Source of the DNA: Nocardia jiangxiensis NBRC 101359
Lineage (GTDB): Bacteria; Actinomycetota; Actinomycetes; Mycobacteriales; Mycobacteriaceae
Reading direction: 5' to 3'
DNA length: 64,000 bases
Assembly: GCF_000308615.1 (NCBI RefSeq)
Contig: NZ_BAGB01000076.1
Coordinates: 1-64,000 of the forward strand
Positions within the stretch are counted from its first letter, which is position 1; each line of letters starts with the position of its first letter. A program made the position numbers and the translations under genes. The notes under the pieces were generated by a model. The model worked only from the letters and a program-made list of their open reading frames with translations, had not been told where the DNA came from and ran no database searches. Shown one piece after another: positions 63,584-64,000 of this stretch.

Positions 63584-63619
63584 AAGCCCCCCAAGACCTC
63601 GAAAGATCTTGGGGGGCTT
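63584..63619 (-). terminator. intrinsic terminator of the DUF397 gene
   Basis: A 13-bp perfect stem (AAGCCCCCCAAGA with TCTTGGGGGGCTT) and a ten-base loop, just past the DUF397 stop; CTTTCG follows. Confidence 0.85.
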
Positions 63620-63629
63620 GGTGTTTCGG

Positions 63630-63839
63630 TTAGGCGGGCCTGCGGATCTCCCCGTCTCGGACACCGGCCTCGAATGCATCCCACTCTTTCGGGGTGAAGA
63701 CGAGAGCCGGGCCACCGGGGTTCTTGGAGTCGCGGACTCCGACATGGCCTTCGGCCAGCCACGCGACCTCGACGCACGCGCTTGTCTCGCGGCTCCTGCT
63801 AGATTTGAACCACTGCGCATCGGTCACGCTGATGCTCAC
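63630..63839 (-). CDS. DUF397 protein
   Basis: 69 aa from GTG in a GTGA overlap. AQWFKSSRSRETSACVEVAW, VGVRDSKNPGGPALVFTPKE and WDAFEAGVRDGEI are the standard DUF397 blocks. In Streptomyces such proteins pair with XRE/DUF5753 regulators (Scr1/Scr2-like) and behave as a toxin-like partner. Confidence 0.9.
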   Translation of the reverse strand: MSISVTDAQWFKSSRSRETSACVEVAWLAEGHVGVRDSKNPGGPALVFTPKEWDAFEAGVRDGEIRRPA

Positions 63840-64000
63840 CGGGCATACTCCTTCGCTACTTTCGCGACCAAGTCTCTGGTCTCTGATGGTGCCAACGCTA
63901 CACGGGAGATGCGTTCGACGGCATTCCGGTACTGCGCCAGTTCCACTTCCCGCTCCAGGAAGAGATCGCCTGTGTACTCCTCCACGTAGACGACCGGCGG
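63836..64000 (-). CDS. XRE/DUF5753 regulator, C-terminal part (cut by window edge)
   Basis: The last 54 codons: VVYVEEYTGDLFLEREVELA, YRNAVERISRVALAPSETRD. This is the typical end of DUF5753 proteins, and the stop overlaps the DUF397 start. The HTH part lies beyond the window. Confidence 0.8.
   Translation of the reverse strand, partial: PPVVYVEEYTGDLFLEREVELAQYRNAVERISRVALAPSETRDLVAKVAKEYAR

Overview
The window reads as actinobacterial DNA from Nocardia or a close relative in the Mycobacteriales. Support comes from a long FadE5-type acyl-CoA dehydrogenase, an LpqI-type GH3 lipoprotein, two secreted DUF4185 (GH183) proteins, an AlkB alkane hydroxylase, a secretory lipase, and XRE/DUF5753 plus DUF397 gene pairs. 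The species call is inference.

Positions 1 to about 18.1 kb are ordinary chromosome. In order: a truncated XRE regulator, two related small proteins around a membrane protein and an FHA protein, alkB, a lipase, a small lipoprotein, a toxin-antitoxin pair, a hydrolase/crotonase pair, two DUF4185 genes on either side of a methyltransferase, a hydrolase and fadE5, a gnd2-like 6-phosphogluconate dehydrogenase, and lpqI. Spacers around the DUF4185 genes hold REP-like palindromes and large hairpins.

Positions about 18.2 to 63.3 kb form a phage-like integrated element. A tyrosine integrase and an excisionase lie at its left edge. About a hundred mostly tiny genes then run leftward, tightly packed, many joined by ATGA, GTGA, TTGA or CTGA stop/start overlaps. 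A divergent regulator pair with shared operators lies near 62.7 kb. The content is replication (prim-pol/helicase, a replisome-organizer-like gene with internal iterons, an SSB-like protein, a Cas4/RecB-like nuclease, endonuclease VII), nucleotide metabolism (intein-containing ThyX, dCMP deaminase, dUTPase, MazZ-like dNTP hydrolase), HNH nucleases and WhiB/XRE/MerR regulators. I see no terminase, portal, capsid, tail or conjugation gene. Either those lie beyond the right edge or this is a non-structural element. The attachment sites are not resolved.

The standout system is RNA-based. A Ro60 (TROVE/vWA) gene at 20.5-22.1 kb is preceded on the same strand, at 23.6-24.5 kb, by an array of five Y-RNA-like elements. 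Three keep the Ro-binding signature, a closing stem and a circularly permuted tRNA-like module. Two are short stem-only versions. The array has a putative promoter, a strong terminator and a 36-residue membrane-peptide ORF inside it. The same element encodes a T4-type polynucleotide kinase/phosphatase, an Rnl1-type RNA ligase, an RlaP-like nucleotidyltransferase, a cyclic-phosphate-processing receiver-domain protein and a Thg1-like 3'-5' polymerase. Together these look like a mobile RNA (probably tRNA) quality-control and repair kit.

The last 650 bases hold a DUF397 gene and the end of an XRE/DUF5753 regulator, a pair common in Nocardia chromosomes. Whether they belong to the element is open.
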